Assembly: GCA_029204225.1 (NCBI GenBank)
Contig: CM055101.1
Span: 36,631,648-36,695,647, forward strand
Direction of reading: 5' to 3'
Length of the DNA stretch: 64,000 nucleotides
From: Diphasiastrum complanatum
Taxonomy: Eukaryota > Streptophyta > Lycopodiopsida > Lycopodiales > Lycopodiaceae
Position numbers and translations under genes: made by a program. Below, piece by piece: positions 49,732-62,516 of this stretch. Each line of letters begins with the position of its first letter. The first letter of the stretch is position 1. The notes under the pieces are model-generated. The model was not told where the DNA came from and ran no database searches. It was given only the letters and a program-made list of their open reading frames with translations.

Positions 49732-50024
49732 TTAGAATAATATTTTGCTTAAGGTGCTAGGACAGAATAGACTTTTATTCAAACCTTGAGGTCCTCCAAG
49801 CTGCTGAAGAGCATTGACAAACCGATGATGCAGCTCTGGAGACCAGCACCTTCTAGCCTTGCGTTGCGGCTGCCCGGTCACATGCCTTGAACTGTTTCCA
49901 GATATGGAACAGGTTTCTGATGTAGCACAAGTTCTAGTCTCTCTTGCAAGTACCATATGTTCATGACCTTCAACTCTCTTCATAGATACATTATGAGCTT
50001 GTTTCTCATGTTGTAGGGAAGAGA
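49732..50024 (-). pseudogene. Exon of an HHO/NIGT1 (HRS1-like) GARP transcription factor, fragment
   Basis: The minus-strand frame reads HEKQAHNVSMKRVEGHEH, then QRKARRCWSPELHHRFVNAL and QQLGGPQ, the first half of the MYB-like GARP DNA-binding domain in its HHO form. It is followed exactly by CAAG|GTTTGA, a splice donor at 49783-49784, at the position where HHO genes have an intron inside this domain. The next exon (ATPKQIRE-type) is not found in the window. Known: these factors are nuclear repressors in nitrate and phosphate signalling. Here the exon lies in sense orientation about 0.9 kb downstream of an LTR and primer site (50931-51682). It is either a captured fragment or the remnant of a host gene destroyed by insertions. 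The exon itself has no stop. Confidence 0.8.
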
Positions 50025-50930
50025 CTCAAATAAGATTTCTAATCCAACAAATGGACTTATATTCTCAGTTCTAGCACTCCCTCACAAAGTTGGAATGAAA
50101 ATAAGATGAAGTGAAATCTACTAACAATCAAAATCTTGCCAATTTTTCACTCTATTGACTACTCTTGAGAAAATCAATGAACACAAAGTAGATTGAACTT
50201 CTTGACCCTCCCTAAGTTCTTTTTCAGAATTTTCCCACTAGAAACTTACTTAAAATGCACAAAGATTCAAGTAGCAAGATCCCCTTGATCTTGATTCAAA
50301 AGAACTTTTTGGAAGGATCCTACAAAACAATGCTCAAGAAAATTAGTTTTGATTTGGACCTAGAAACTCACAAAGGTTTCACTTTGTCTTTATTACCTCA
50401 AATTTGACTTCTAGCCCTCTCTTTGGACTTCTAGTCACGGTTGTTACACTCCCTCACAAAGAAAAAATGAAGATTAGATGAGATTCTATCAAAGACTTAT
50501 CAAATCCTACCAATTTTCACCTATGTTGGACAAAAACATGACTAAATCTCCCTCACACTTTCTGATGTACTTTCAAGACCTGTAAAACAAGTTAAGAGGA
50601 TCTGATTTTAGCCTAGATTAATTATATCTCATGACCCTATGTTAAATCTAATCAAAGGCACTCAATCTTGGTAGCTTATCCTAAGATTTCCACCAAAAAT
50701 TACATCAAAAGCTCACAAATAAATTCCTTTGGATCAAATGAATACCATGCATTAAATGCAGGTTCAGAGGTTTCCACACGTGGATAGTACGGATTTTGGT
50801 CCCTACCAAGTTTGGGATCAATCCCCTCACCAAAGTATAGTTTCAAACTCGCCATCTCAATACTGGTTTTTAGCACCAAAAATTGCTAAAAATGGATTTG
50901 ATAGATCAATGATCAAAAGCTCTTGTACTT
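50025..50930 (-). other. Leader-like region downstream of LTR G on the minus strand
   Basis: Begins at the primer site and contains a 51-codon frame (50855-50700, MASLKLYFGEGIDPKLGRDQ) about 75 nt after it, of unknown function. Two diverged copies of a CACTCCCTCACAAAG segment lie at about 50067 and 50446. No gag domain is recognised. Confidence 0.4.
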
Positions 50931-50943
50931 GGATCTGATACCA
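50931..50943 (-). promoter_or_regulatory. Primer-binding site adjoining LTR G
   Basis: Minus-strand TGGTATCAGATCC directly abuts the LTR end at 50944, matching the start of the tRNA-iMet-type site (TGGTATCAGA). Confidence 0.75.
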
Positions 50944-51682
50944 TGTGAAAGTGTGAAGTTTTTAGCACGTGTGAACTTCACCACACACCTTACAGGATCT
51001 TATTGAGGTGTTGTGATTGCACAAGATTGATCAAAGAACAGTATGCTTTGAAAAATCTAAGGCAAGAGCACAATGGCATACATTTGATGAAAAAATCTTA
51101 CTCTTCACTATGAGAAATGAACGTTAGAAAAAATTCTAAGAGTTTAGTATGAGAAAAAGAGACTGCTCTCGGGTAGAGAGAGAAAATCATACATAGAAGA
51201 CTCGAGTAGAGAGAGAATGAGTCCAAAACACCAAAATCTCAATATTCACAATATGGCAAAACATGCCCAGCTTTCTCTACATGAGAGAGACTCGAATTCC
51301 TACAGTGGAGTTGCATGGAAAGTCCACTTAACTGAACTAATTCACCTACCAGAGATCCACATGTGTAACTACATGCATGTATGGTGCATGTACTGCATGT
51401 CAACTCATAAAATTGCCTAGACATGTGTAGATTACAGAAAATACTTTGCATGTTGCATGCACTGATTGCATGTGGCTTGCATGCATACAATAAGACTTTG
51501 CATGCTATCAAAACATATGCATGTCATTACAATTGAACCTATCTAAATCAAATCCGAACTACACTAGAAGGATATGTGCTCAATTCACACTCCTTATATG
51601 TACATCATGAAATCTAGTGGAAATTATCATGGACATGACCCCAAACTCGAGATAGGAAGATAATATTTTAATAATCTTCACA
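50944..51682 (-). repeat. LTR G flanked by primer site and polypurine tract
   Basis: 739 bp with perfect terminal inverted repeats TGTGAA...TTCACA. Its right side touches a minus-strand polypurine tract (TTTTAAGGAGGAT, 51683-51695) of the Copia G pol; its left side touches a primer site. So it is the 3' LTR of one interior and the 5' LTR of another. Confidence 0.85.
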
Positions 51683-51696
51683 ATCCTCCTTAAAAT

Positions 51697-53375
51697 TTAT
51701 GTTCCTATCAACATAGATTTCGAAATTAGGCCAAGGTTTGACCTCATCTTCATAAAGACATTCTTGAGTAGAGGCTTGGTGAGAAGATCTGCAACACAAT
51801 CTGAAGATAAAACATGCTCCAATGAGATCTCTCCTCCAATGACTTTTTCTCTTACGAAATGATGAGCCACTTCAATATGTTTGCTCCTTGCATGAAAGAC
51901 TGGGTTATCATTCTTGATAGTTGGTAAATCTTCATCTGCATAACACTTAAGTCCAAAAGTAGCCTTCTGATCCATAAAACCTCCTTTTTGTGGTTGTAAG
52001 AGATTTGTATTCAGCTTCACAAGATGATAAGAAAATAGTTGCCTGCTTCTTTGACAGCCAAGAAACCAAATTTCCTCCAAGAAATATAGTATAAGCACTT
52101 GTGGATTGTCTCCTGCAAAATCTGAATCTGAAAAAGCAATCAAAGTCAGAACTTCTCCCTTATAGAATAATCCATAATCCAAGGTAGAAGATATATACCT
52201 CAAGACTCTTTTAGCCAACTTCCAATGATATAACTTTGGATCCTGCATGTGTTGACTCAGCTTATGATCACAAAAGCTTAGATCAGGCCTAGTCACTATT
52301 AACCAAATAAGTGAGCCAATAAGACTCCTATAAAGAGTGATATCCTCAAAGGATTTTCCATCATCTTTAATAGGAACTTCTACAATGTGCTCCATAGGTG
52401 TATCTATGCCTTTACAGTTCTCCATATGAAATTTCCTGAGCATGGAAAGTGCATATCTACTTTGGCTTATAAATGCATGACCTTTCCAAAAATCTATTTC
52501 AAGGCCTAGAATATAGTGAAGAACTCCTAAGTCCTGCATTTTAAACTCAGTACCAAGTGCATGCTTAGTTTCTTCAACTAACTTCTCACTGTTTCCACAA
52601 AGAATGATATCATCTACATAGATGAGAAGAATAATTACAAAGTTATCTACAAACTTATAATACAGAGAAGGGTCATATTCACTTAGACAAAATCCGAGTG
52701 ATATGAAATAAGAATTGAGCCTTGCATACCAAGACCTTGGTGCCTGTTTCAGTCCATACAGACTTTTGAACAAAAGACAAACTTTTGATTGATCACCTTC
52801 CTTCACAAAACCTGAAGGTTGCTCCATATAAATCTCCCCCTCAAGGTAACCGTTGAGAAATGCATTAGAAACATCAAACTGGAACATACTCCATTTGTGA
52901 AAACATGCAAGAGAGATGAGTATCTGAATTGTTACCATCTTTGCAACTGGTGCAAAGGTATCTTCATAATCAAGACCTTTAATCTGAGAGTAGCCTTTAG
53001 CAAAAGTCTTGTTTTATACTTACTAATAGATCCATCATGATTATACTTGATTCTGAATGCCCACTTACATCCAATCACATGCATGTTGTTTGGTGGCTCC
53101 ACAAGCTCCCATGTATTGTTTGACATCAAGGCTTCAAATTCTTGGGTCATTGCTTCAACCCACTTCTTGGATTGAAAAGCTTCCTGGACATCCTTAGGCT
53201 CTTCATCTGATATAAAAAGTGCATGATAGGAAGTTTCACCTTCCACTTGCCTTCCTTCTTTGTCATATGTGAGCCTCCTTGTCTCAGATCTTGCTTGTGT
53301 AGATCTTCTTGGTGTGATAGCTTAAATCTGCTCCTCCTCAAGCCTCGGCCTCACCTCTTCTTGAACAGCATCAAG
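51697..53375 (-). pseudogene. Copia G reverse transcriptase and RNase H, 5'-truncated
   Basis: The frame 53246-52932 carries ISDEEPKDVQEAFQSKKWVE and VIGCKWAFRIKYNHDGSISK. The 413-codon frame 52938-51697 has FQFDVSNAFLNGYLEGEIYM, LLFKSLYGLKQAPRSWYARL, IILLIYVDDIILCG (catalytic YVDD), SRYALSMLRKFHMENCKG, LIGSLIWLIVTRPDLSF and RVLRYISSTLDYGLFYK. The RNase H part is frameshifted between about 52100 and 51930, then resumes with VFHARSKHIEVAHHFVREK and CVADLLTKPLLKNVFMK. Upstream, a linker (PRLEEEQI, TPRRSTQAR) is readable to about 53375. Integrase, protease and gag are missing. It is related to Copia E. Confidence 0.92.
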
Positions 53376-53458
53376 GTTGATGATTGCTAATTAGGATTAA
53401 TTAACTCATTAATCATCGTAACTTAGATTTTAATAGGCTACACTTGAACCTAGTATAA

Positions 53459-53463
53459 TATAG
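53459..53463. repeat. Target-site duplication TATAG, left of Gypsy C
   Basis: TATAG, identical to 62162-62166 on the other side of element C. Confidence 0.93.
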
Positions 53464-54203
53464 TGTAGCGGCCTTGGTTCACCTGTCACGCATAGATTCG
53501 TTCCCAAGAGAATAGTGCTTCCCTTGCGAAGTTAGCTTGCAAATCCTACTCTAACCACACCTAGATTAACCACATCTAACTATCCACCCTACTTTAACCA
53601 CAAACATGAGAAGGAAGAATAGATTACAATGGGGGAGGTGCTTACATCCTATCCTCTCTACTCTCTTAGAAATCATTAACAACATGCAAGTAGAGAGAAG
53701 AAGCAAATGGAAAGCAAATACAAAATGCAAAAACGTGAGAGTGAGAGAGAGAGGGGAGGAAGCAAGGATGTTCAAATCTCATTTGGGCATAATCTCCTCC
53801 TCCTATTGAACATGGAAATATGGTACAAAGGGTGTATGGATGGGGATGGCCCTTGCCCCTTTCTCCTATTGGTTAATTACAATGGCAAGGATCCTAATCC
53901 AAGCCTCCTAATCTAACACAAAATGAATCTAATGGTTCCTTAAGAAAGCACAAGGGCACTCACATGATTCATGTGAGTTCTAATTTGAGCCCTTTTAGCT
54001 TTCTTATTAACAACTTGACTTAGGGCCTCTAATGTCATTTTAGAGTTTTAGGCCCCTAGTCACTTATTCCTAATTCTACAAGTTCTACCAAACCAAATTG
54101 CATGTTCATTGGGTTGGGCTTATACACGCAGGATGCTAGTGCCCCCGCACTTATTACTCTACATGTATAGTGTATTGTGGTGGGGCCCACTAAGTGCCCA
54201 ACA
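53464..54203 (-). repeat. 3' LTR of Gypsy C
   Basis: 740 bp, TGTAGCGGCCTTGG...AAGTGCCCAACA on the plus strand. The GA tract is short here (about 53736-53756). Confidence 0.93.
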
Positions 54204-54215
54204 GTATCCCTCACC
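54204..54215 (-). promoter_or_regulatory. Polypurine tract of Gypsy C
   Basis: Minus-strand GGTGAGGGATAC abutting the 3' LTR, one base different from that of element A. Confidence 0.8.
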
Positions 54216-54378
54216 TAAATAGGTGACGGTCCCACGACACCTGCCTGTGCTTGTTGTGGAAGAAGGCTGTCGACACGTTTATTGCGGATGATGGAGTGCG
54301 TCAGGAAAAGCGTGGATAAAGATTGCTTACGTAAAACCTGAGGCTTTATTCGATGACGAGAAGCCTATCCTAAGCTCT

Positions 54379-55576
54379 TCAAGAAGTGTTTGGGAAGGCT
54401 GGTGGCGACCAATACTTGCGTAACCGGTTACAGTTGATGGGCGTAGCAAACGGTGTCCCATCCATTGTTTCTAAAGTCACTGCCCCTTGCGATAAGATGT
54501 CGATGATGCGATAAGGGCCTTCACCAATGAACTTCCTTTGATCGCCTTTGTCTTGTACATGAGGACCAAATCTCCTTTTTGAAGATCTTTCTTGTGAAGA
54601 CAACGATCATGCCAGGCCTTGCGACGTGCTTTCTCTGTAGCAAGAGCGTGGACCGCTAACAAGTGTGTTTCACACAACTTGTGTAGCACTTTGTGACGAA
54701 GGTGGAGTGATCTTGTATCATCTAATCGTTGCACTATGGCAATGCGAAGAGAGGGAACGAGAAATTCCACCGGCATGACTGCATCTTGGCCATACACCAG
54801 TTGGAATGGAGTTTGCTCGGTGTTGCCTTTGTATGCAGTTCTAGAAGCCCATAGAGCAGCGTGTAGCTTGTGCTCCCAATCTAATCTGCTTGCTTCTACA
54901 GTCTTTGTCAAAATGCCGCACATAATCTTATTAGAAGATTCGGCTTGGCCATTGCCTCTTGTGTAGTAAGGCGTGCTGAAACGATGGATCACAAAGAACC
55001 TTGATGGTCTCGTTGACAAAGTGAGTTCCCCGATCGCTAACTATCTCCACTGGGCATCCGAAGCGTACAATGATATTTTCATAAAGTGTCACGGTGGACC
55101 TAGCATCTGCTATGCGCACCACTTTGTGAGATAATCTGTAGCCACGATAATATATCGGGCTTGGGTACTGCGAGTGACTGGGTGAATAGGGCCGATGTAA
55201 TCAAGTCTCCACTTCTCAAATGGCGCTTGAGCCAATACAGGATGTAACTGCTCATAATTTGCCTTCGTTGGTCTACGCGCTCTCTGACATACATCACATT
55301 GCTTGATATATACCTCAGTATCCTTGTGCATTGTTGGCCACCAATAGCCAGATTTTAGAATCTTGCATACTGTTACATCTGCTGCGAAGTGTCCGCCTCC
55401 CATTTCTTCATGCGAGAGAGACATGATCTGACTTGTCTCATTGGACAGGATACAACGACGAATGATATTATCCGCCCGACAATCAGCTGATATGGACGAG
55501 CTTTAAGTACAAGTTTTCGTTGTTGCACCTTGGATAGTGACCGATCTGGTTCGTTGTTCATCAAATACTGGCCCAA
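54379..55576 (-). pseudogene. Gypsy C integrase
   Basis: Frame 55424-55110: GGGHFAADVTVCKILKSGYW, QCDVCQRARR (zinc-binding), WRLDYIGPIHPVTRSTQARY with the first Asp. Frame 55122-54931: VEIVSDRGTHFVNETIK with the second Asp. Frame 55019-54477: YYTRGNGQAESSNKI with the Glu, ALWASRTAYKGNTEQTPFQL and HKKDLQKGDLVLMY. Frame 54603-54379: FIGEGPYRI and NCNRLRKYW at the C-terminus. At least three frame changes break it, and a short loss lies before SFQHALLHK. Confidence 0.92.
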
Positions 55577-57464
55577 TCGGGTACAGCATCCACGTAAAAT
55601 AAAGCAGCATCCGGTAACTCATCATTAGGCTAGGGATCCTTCTGTGTAGATTTGTTCCTTGATACATGATCCGCCATATAATGTTCCCTGCCTTTGCGTA
55701 CCACTATTCAAAAATTGAACTCGAGCAACAAGAGTAACCATCTAGTGATTCTCCCTATGTTGCAGGTTTTGTTGACTAGGTAGAGCAAAGGTTGATGATC
55801 AGTGTAGAATGCAAAATGAGTGGCCATAAGATAATGGCAAAACTTCTTGACCGCAAATATCATTGCCAAGGCTTCTCACTCAGTCGTTGAATAGTTGATT
55901 TCAGCATCGTTGAGTTGTCGACTGGTGAAGCGAATAGGAAAGTCTTTATTGTACTCGTCTGGCTGGGTCAATACTGCTCCTATAGCATACTTTGATGCAT
56001 CAGTATGCACATGAAGGTCAATTGTCCAATTGGGAGGCTGTAAGATTGGTGCAGATATAAGTGTTTCCTTTAGCTTTTGGAAAGCTCGTAGGGCTTCCTC
56101 CGTCCAATGTGGATCAATTGTCAACTTGTAGATAGGACGTGCCAAATCCACAAAGAATAGAATGAAGATTCGGTAGTAATTGGCATGTCCCATAAATACA
56201 TAGACTCCACGAATCGTTCCAGGGGGTGGAAAATCCATGATAATACGTATCTTAGACAAATCAGTGGCGATCCCATGACCATGTGTGACCCAAAATTGGC
56301 ATTTCTCTGGGTCCAATGATATTTGAAATTTGCGGCATTGTATAAGCACTCTTTCCAAATGAGATAATTGTTTATCATTAAATCCGTGCACGCAAAGATC
56401 ATCGAGGAAGATCTCTAGGAATTTCTGTAAATAGTCTTTGAATGCCTTTTGCATGACGCGCTGAAAAGAGTTAGGGGCATTACAAAGACCAAATGGCATG
56501 ACCTTGTAGGCATATGTACCCCATTCAGTAGCAAATGCAGTCTTGTGTTGATCCTCCGGTGCAATCTTCACTTGGCTGTAGCCACTGAAGCCATCCAAAA
56601 AACTGTAGGCTTCCACTCCAGCTACTCAATCCAAGACGCTTTCTGTGATCCTTCCTTGTCACAGCGTTAAGTGCCTTCAGATTGACACAAATCCGCATTT
56701 TACCATTCTTCTTGGGAACAATGACTATGGGTGACACCCATTCTGTGTGCTCAATTTCATAAATGAAATCGGCATCGAGCAACTTCTGCAACTCTTGCTT
56801 GATTAGCTCGGTGTAGTTTGGGTTGCAGCGGTAATATCGGCTCACCTTTGGCATTTCTCCTTCGACCAAAGGTATGGTGTGTTGGACTACAGACAATGGA
56901 ATTCCTTTTAAATCTTTGTAAGACCACGCAAGGCAGTCTTCATACTCCATCAATAACTTCTGCAGTTGGGTGAATTGTGAGGGCATGAGTTGTGCTCCCA
57001 CATGAACAATTTTGTCTTCATCTCCTGGCTTTGCTAGATTCATCGGTTGAGTGCGAGCCGGTCCCTCGTAGACTTGTTCTTCTTTTTTCTGATTTGCATC
57101 AAGTTCTCGTTGCGCTTTCGGCATCATGATCACCACGTCGTCCAAGGTACAACTCTTGAAGTTTTCTGGCACATCATGGACTGGTGCCTTACTCGCTTCT
57201 TCCTTCAAAAGGTTGATCTTAGCACGATTCATGAGTGATATCTTGTGCATTGCTTTTGACATTCCTGAAGCTGATGTTGAAGCTTGGTCGCCCTTGGGCA
57301 TGCGATTTAGCAACTTTCTTTTTGCCTTGTATATTGTTGTTGGTCGTTGCTGCTTCTTTGCTCATTATCTTCTGTTGAGGTTCTTTAACATTCAGCACAT
57401 GGTTTTGAATGTCTTCATCCACTATTGCTACAGCCTCTTCGGGTAAATCGCTCCACTTGATCAC
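55577..57464 (-). pseudogene. Gypsy C reverse transcriptase and RNase H
   Basis: Frame 57313-56525: HTIPLVEGEMPKVSRYYRCN, KLLDADFIYEIEHTEWVSPI, VIVPKKNGKMRICVNLKALN. A small deletion (about 16 bp near 56650) shifts the frame; 56616-55876 continues with YSFLDGFSGYSQVKIAPEDQ, FATEWGTYAYKVMPFGLCNA, LEIFLDDLCVHGF (catalytic FLDD) and the RNase H start LHVHTDASKYAIGAVLTQPD. A TGA at 55876 (likely from CGA) and further stops interrupt the rest of RNase H (TDHQPLLYLVNKT near 55790). Confidence 0.93.
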
Positions 57465-57534
57465 CTGATTGTATCTTTGCTTTTGTTAATTTTTCTTTGG
57501 TATAGGTGCTTTCGGTGGTGGCATCTTGGAGACT

Positions 57535-58269
57535 TTAGCATGTTGAGATTTCTGAGGCAGTTGAGCTGGTATTCGTTGAACTCCATAATGCGTAGAATCC
57601 ATGTGGTGGGATCTGCTCATCTATCAGCTTAGCTTCCTCATCATAGGACAATGCATGTTGCCAAGGAACTAAATCATCTTCAACAGGTTTTGGAATAGGT
57701 TCCGATGACAGCCATGATACGTTTATCATGTTCATCCCATATGAGATAGGCGTGTCAAGGGTGAATCCTCTCAGTGGTAATTCGCTGGGTTTAGATTCTG
57801 AATCTGGATCTGGATGACATGTATGCCCAGTCATACAGTCAATAGTTGCCAATGCATCCGTCCACAACACGGAATCTGTTTGTGAATCATAATGAACACC
57901 CATTGAAGCTTTCGGACGATCAATGCTATGGTCCGTTGTGGAAGAAGTGTCATAAGCTTTGGGTGGTACAGGCTTCACCGCCCATGTGGAGGGATCCACC
58001 TTTATTGCCCGCTCTCTGTTCTCAAATGTGATTTTGTCGGTCCCCCAATCATGAACTACTTGTGCAATTCGTAACCATGGTCATCCCAACAAAACTCGAT
58101 AGGCAGTGGGTGTTTCAGGAATGTCCATCACCACAAATATGATGACAAATTGTACCCCTGCTATCTTGACTGGAATGTCTTCTACAATCTCCTTTGGCCG
58201 CACACATGATTGATCATCCAGTTTGATGGTGAACTGGAGTTGTGCTTGGGCTTGCTGATTGAACTGCAA
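57535..58269 (-). pseudogene. Gypsy C protease remnant and linker
   Basis: Frame 58269-58081 begins partway through the protease (QLQFTIKLDDQSCVRPKEIV, VEDIPVKIAGVQF) and ends PTAYRVLLG; 57999-57535 carries ASMGVHYDSQTDSVLWTDAL. The catalytic DGSSG segment found in element B is absent: sequence jumps from the last zinc knuckle to the second half of the protease near 58262-58290. Confidence 0.8.
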
Positions 58270-59721
58270 TCCAATTCAATGGTGCGCTAGTGCTGGCTCT
58301 CAATGGACAATTCTTCTAGCAATGTCCATATCCACACTCACGACAGAAGGGTGTATAAATTCCTTTGTTTGGACATTCTGCAATCCTATGTCCTTCTCCT
58401 CATCCATAACATCCATATAATATGCCCCCTTGGCGTTGTGGCTGTGCAGCGTATGTGGCATAATACTCATTAATAGAAGGATCGATGAATGTTTCATCAG
58501 GTCCATACCATTGTTGCATTTCCTACCGGGAAAATGTTTCAGCTTCTGCCACTGTGAGATTCACCTGGGCTGCTTGAGGATTATTTGGCCGTGGTGGTGT
58601 TGGTAGTGCCATTCTTTGTTGTTGAGGGCCTGGTCCAATTCTTGGTGTTGCATTAGGTGCTCCTTGATGGTAAGCATAAGAGGTCTGGCATTGAGCTCTC
58701 TTTTGTTGTATGATCCGTGGGTTGTAGGGGCAATACGCAGTGTCATGCGAGGACGCATTGCATAGATGACAATATCTGTATGTCAGCTTCAAATTCTGCT
58801 TCAGTACTGAACACTCATTGGAAGTGTGATTCTGGGTACAAATGGGACACCACATTGTCATTGTCGAGGATACTGCTGCTGATAAAGATCTGGTTGTGGT
58901 GCTGCAGTATTTTGAAGAGCCTAAAGTTTTTGGTCAAATTGGACTGTGAGCTGCTCCATCTACTGCTTGTGTAACTTCATGATTTTTTCCATCATCGATT
59001 CATTGGACAAGCTCGTAGAGGCTAAGGTTGATGCAATTGAAGGAGTTGAAGCATGAAGAGATGTAGTTCCTGGTGTAGAATCATCATCTGATCCTTCATC
59101 TTCTTCTCTCATTGCATCTTCCATAGCTTCGTGCAATGTGACATATTGCTCCCATCTTTTCAGCTCTCGTCTGATGCTTCTAGGTAGTCCCACTAGGAAC
59201 CACATAATGACCGCATGATCAGGAGTAAGCTCCGCATTACACTCGGATCTCAGGTGTTTGATCCGTTCGATGTAGTCTCTGACCCTTTCTTCTTTTGCCA
59301 TCTTGATTTTGCTAAGCAAGAGAAACGGGTCTTCAAGAAACTTCCATGGCTTAAATCTAGTGATTAAAGCTGCTTTTACCACTTCCCAGTCTGTTCGTTC
59401 TTGTGTCATCTGATTGAAAAACCAATCTAAAGCTGCTCCTATCAGGGACATTGGAAACAGCTTCGGTTTTTCTGCCGAGGTGGTTTCACCATAGATCTCG
59501 CATGCTTGCCCATAGATCTGCAAGAATCTGATAGGATCTGTGGATCCATCAAATTTGGGCATTTCCAATCTGGGAGATCTTCTGATTGCTTGTAGAGGTA
59601 CCGCTGGCATAGGAATATTTTGATCCATTGGATTTGGCTGATTTGGTCGCATCTCTTCTGCTGCTGCTTGATGTAGCTCTAGATTCTCTGTAGGTAGTAT
59701 TCTACCAGATCTCAATCTCAT
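58270..59721 (-). pseudogene. Gypsy C gag with zinc knuckles
   Basis: A 253-codon frame from MRLRSGRILPTENLELHQAA. Gag core: RLEMPKFDGSTDPIRFLQIY, AALDWFFNQMTQERTDWEVV, RFKPWKFLEDPFLLLSKIKM and IMWFLVGLPRSIRRELKR, an acidic stretch REEDEGSDDD, then a stop at about 58960. Frame 58861-58523 has two Cys/His boxes, CPICTQNHTSNEC and CHLCNASSHDTAYC. A third box (GEGHRIAECPNKGIY, FCRECGYGHC) lies at about 58420-58320 with stops. Confidence 0.92.
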
Positions 59722-61305
59722 TCACTGTGCATATTTGATACAATGTGAAGGTATATGGCAACAGTGGATCTAAGTGGATCTTGTTCGGGTGCTGATCAGT
59801 GGTTGATGATTGGAAGGGATGAAAGGAGCACAAATAACTAACAAATTTTACAGGATGACAATTGAAATGGTTATCGAGAGATGAGTGTATGGTGGCACAT
59901 ATTTGAATGGAGTTGATCACACACAAAAAAAAATGGATGTTGTAACGGCGCAGTTGGCAACAAATGGTGATTGATAAATGGCCTCGATGGTGCCGGGGCG
60001 GGTGGGGTCTGGGGCCTCAGCACTAAATGGTATGACTTGTATAAGATCGAACAGGTATTTTGCGCGTCAAGTCACTAGTAGTTTCAATAAAAAAATTTGG
60101 ATTTTTTTAACATAAACCTCGCCTGACTGATATATGATTTATCACAATGTATTACCACTTTACGGAGCTCGACGAAGGTTCTTGTTGGCGAAGGATGGTT
60201 CAACGAAGATTCTGAAAACAATCTAGACACAATTTGGACTGGGAACCTTCGCCACTATCCTTCTGATGGAGACTAACCTTCGTCGAGCTGCTGGGAAGTA
60301 TAGATTGATGATCAGAGGGCTGGCGAAGATTAGGCAAATATTATCATGGCGAAAAATAGTCTGGCAAAGGTTCAAAAGGCAATTTGGCACTTTTGAGAGC
60401 TTGAAACGTTCGCTGGACTAGTTATAGGTAATATTAACCTTCGCCCTCTTCACAGATACTTCAAAACAATGTTTTATGACTGTTCTGAGCTCGGCCAAGA
60501 TTAATGATATACTGGCAAAGGTTTATGAAGGTTGGCGAAGGTTCAAGGGACTTAAATTTCTCTCTAAGTACTGGAAACGTTTGTCTGACCACGTATTCTC
60601 AATATTAACCATCGCCGACTTCATTGAAGCTAGAAAACATGGAAACGTAGCTACTGGCAAACTAGCGAAGGTTTACAGTAAGTACTTTTGCAGATATTGA
60701 AGTTGGCGAGGGTTCTGATGGCAAATTCCTAATTTTGGTGAACAAGAACCTTCGCCAGAGCTCGTACACTCACTATTAACCTTCGTCAACCTCCATGATG
60801 GCTCTGAAGCTAAAAATGAAGCTGGGCAAAGGTTGTCTAGGGTGTTTGGGGCTACTGTGAGATTTTGGACATTTTTTACAAAGGTTTTTTCATTTTTTTG
60901 GGCTATTTTTTGGCAATTTTGGCAAACTGGCTGGGAAATAACCTTTGTCTGACTAGTTGTAGGTACTAATGGTGTGGCAAAGCGTACTGCCAGGTGGGCG
61001 AAGGTTGGTTTGAGCATATCAGAAAGTTATGAAGTCTGATAGGTGTTTTTTGGCTCTTTTCTGGACAGTTTGTCAAAATTAAATGGTTTTTTCTGATTTT
61101 TAGGATTTATGGAAGGGATAGGGTGCTGGAATCTGATGTTTTTCACCTCTAAATCTCCCTCCACAGATCATATAAAAACAAATCATGAAAAAACAACAAA
61201 TCTAACCTCTACTCCACACTAAACTACCCCCCACACATCCATTCCACAAGCAAAATTCACAAGATGAATGCATGCAAGCTAAGAAGCAAGAAAATGCTAA
61301 TCTAT
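59722..61305 (-). other. Gypsy C 5' leader with dense bidirectional GGCGAAGGTT array
   Basis: About 1.6 kb noncoding. From about 60170 to 61012 the words GGCGAAGGTT, GGCAAAGGTT and their reverse complements AACCTTCGCC/AACCTTCGTC occur about twenty times in both orientations (for example near 60171, 60196, 60244, 60281, 60437, 60532, 60749, 60778, 60998). Confidence 0.75.
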
Positions 61306-61323
61306 TCCCCGGCAACGGCGCCA
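61306..61323 (-). promoter_or_regulatory. Primer-binding site (tRNA-Asp) of Gypsy C
   Basis: Plus-strand TCCCCGGCAACGGCGCCA is identical to the 3' 18 nt of plant tRNA-Asp, six bases from the 5' LTR. Confidence 0.92.
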
Positions 61324-61329
61324 AAAAAT

Positions 61330-62161
<832 letters not shown>

Positions 62162-62166
62162 TATAG

Positions 62167-62516
62167 CAAGGACAAATCATATTAATGTAGCCTAACATTT
62201 TGAATCCAATATACTCTCTATTTTTTCAAGGCCTTCAAAAGCCATTTTTATTAGTTAGAATGAGCCCATTTTGAAAAGAACAAGGGGGGAGGGGGAGGAG
62301 AGTACATCCATATTGGATTATTCTACTATCGGGAGTGATTCATCCAAATAATCAATCTTTAATCTACATCCATTCATTATCCAGTTCTACAGTTTTATTC
62401 ATTTTTCTCTACACAGTCTGCAAAAATACTCGAGAATCGCTCAACAAGTGGCTCCAACATATCAAACAACCTTCGACATATTGGATGACTCCGACGAAAG
62501 TCGAAAGAGTCAACCA
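62167..62516. other. Unassigned flank right of Gypsy C
   Basis: No gene recognised. This is the other half of the target into which C inserted, continuous with 53376-53458. Confidence 0.35.

Noticed and set aside
49732-49983. Intact host transcription factor gene
   Set aside because: Only one exon with half of the GARP domain is present; the second half and other exons are not in the window.
61306-61323. tRNA-Asp gene
   Set aside because: Only the 3' 18 nt are present, placed next to an LTR: a primer-binding site. The TGGTATCAGAG sites are likewise not tRNA-Met genes.
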